Origin: CAJBIL01 sp044359525
GTDB taxonomy: Bacteria > Pseudomonadota > Gammaproteobacteria > Burkholderiales > Rhodocyclaceae
Length of the DNA stretch: 64,000 nucleotides
Direction of reading: 5' to 3'
Assembly: GCA_044359525.1 (NCBI GenBank)
Contig: JBIKLY010000003.1
Coordinates: 19,638 to 83,637 of the forward strand
Shown here: positions 63,723-64,000 of the stretch, in pieces
Layout of the letters: every line of letters starts with the position of its first letter
Numbering within the stretch: position 1 is the stretch's first letter
Made by a program: the position numbers and the translations under genes
The notes under the pieces: generated by a model
What the model saw: the letters and a program-made list of their open reading frames with translations, nothing else
Told to the model about the DNA's origin: nothing
Databases searched by the model: none

Positions 63723-64000
63723 ATGTCCCGACTTCTCCGTTTGCTGCCACTCCTTGCACTCTCTTTCGTCATGTTTTTTCCACTTGCTGTCCGGGCCGCG
63801 GGAACGCTTGACCGTATCAAGGCTTCCGGCACGATTTCGCTCGGCTATCGTACTGCCTCCGTCCCTTTTTCGTACCTTGGTGATGATCGTTTGCCTCGGG
63901 GCTACTCGGTTGAGCTGTGTTCGAAGGTTGCTGCCGCGATTGCCCGGGAACTCCAGATCGCCGATCTTAAAATCAATTGGGTTGCGGTGACGCCGGCCAA
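63723..64000 (+). CDS. Amino acid ABC transporter substrate-binding protein (N-terminal part)
   Basis: The open frame runs off the window end after 92 codons. It has a Sec signal peptide (RLLPLLALSFVMFFPLAVRA, cleavage near AAG) followed by GTLDRIKASGTISLGYRTA, which is the typical start of a glutamate/aspartate-type periplasmic binding protein (SBP family 3). GAGG lies before the ATG. Confidence 0.85.
   Translation, partial: MSRLLRLLPLLALSFVMFFPLAVRAAGTLDRIKASGTISLGYRTASVPFSYLGDDRLPRGYSVELCSKVAAAIARELQIADLKINWVAVTPA

Noticed and set aside
1..64000. tRNA, rRNA, CRISPR array, insertion sequence or prophage
   Set aside because: No cloverleaf, regularly spaced repeats, transposase, integrase or phage structural gene was recognised on either strand.

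Overview
The window looks like one contig of a betaproteobacterium, most likely Rhodocyclales or a relative. This is inferred from the housekeeping genes at the right end (rlmF, rluA, a YeaD-type mutarotase, DUF1415) and from the catabolic repertoire. It is a moderately high-GC chromosomal region with dense operons, many ATGA start/stop overlaps, three AraC-family regulators and several large molybdenum enzymes. I saw no rRNA, tRNA, insertion sequence, phage gene or CRISPR array.

Layout. 1-10.4 kb (+): the end of a probable YCF48-like protein, an RND/MMPL transporter, a DUF1302 outer-membrane barrel, a DUF1329 periplasmic protein, a three-subunit xanthine-dehydrogenase-family Mo hydroxylase and an AhpD/CMD-like protein. 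10.5-12.2 kb (+): a chemoreceptor. 12.2-21.9 kb (-): two AraC regulators flank an MddA-like methyltransferase, a Tat-exported berberine-bridge-type flavoprotein, a small cytochrome c, a zinc alcohol dehydrogenase, a nitrilase-fold protein that lacks its nucleophilic cysteine and an aldehyde dehydrogenase; an orphan CoxG/SRPBCC protein follows. 22.3-27.4 kb: folE2 (+), then pyruvate carboxylase and a stand-alone FbiB C-terminal-type reductase (-). 27.7-35.7 kb (+): one operon of an LLM-type F420 oxidoreductase, an FAH-family enzyme, an atypical M20 protein, fused fbiC (CofG+CofH), a cyclase-family amidohydrolase and a LeuA/NifV-like synthase, then an AraC gene. 47.8-36.8 kb (-): a coxMSLDEF-like Mo-hydroxylase operon in which CoxG is fused to CoxL, followed by split XdhC, a MoeA/MocA-type fusion, a SufS cysteine desulfurase and an IscU-like scaffold. 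50.5-48.0 kb (-): cofE-cofD-cofC. 53.5-50.6 kb (-): the proton-translocating transhydrogenase pntAA-pntAB-pntB. 54.0-60.3 kb (+): a PadBCD-like membrane Mo oxidoreductase, fdhD and a periplasmic binding protein. 60.4-64 kb: housekeeping genes and the start of an amino-acid binding protein.

The main theme is deazaflavin F420. Every biosynthetic activity is present between 23.3 and 50.5 kb: FO synthase (fbiC), CofC, CofD, CofE and the dehydro-F420 reductase. They are interleaved with a putative F420-using oxidoreductase and with hydrolytic and C-C bond-cleaving or -forming enzymes. With two complete Mo hydroxylases and dedicated cofactor-sulfuration genes, this suggests a catabolic island in which a Mo enzyme hydroxylates a recalcitrant, possibly heterocyclic or aromatic, substrate and an F420-linked redox step follows. 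The substrate cannot be read from the sequence. No dedicated F420 reductase (Fno or Fgd) is visible in the window.
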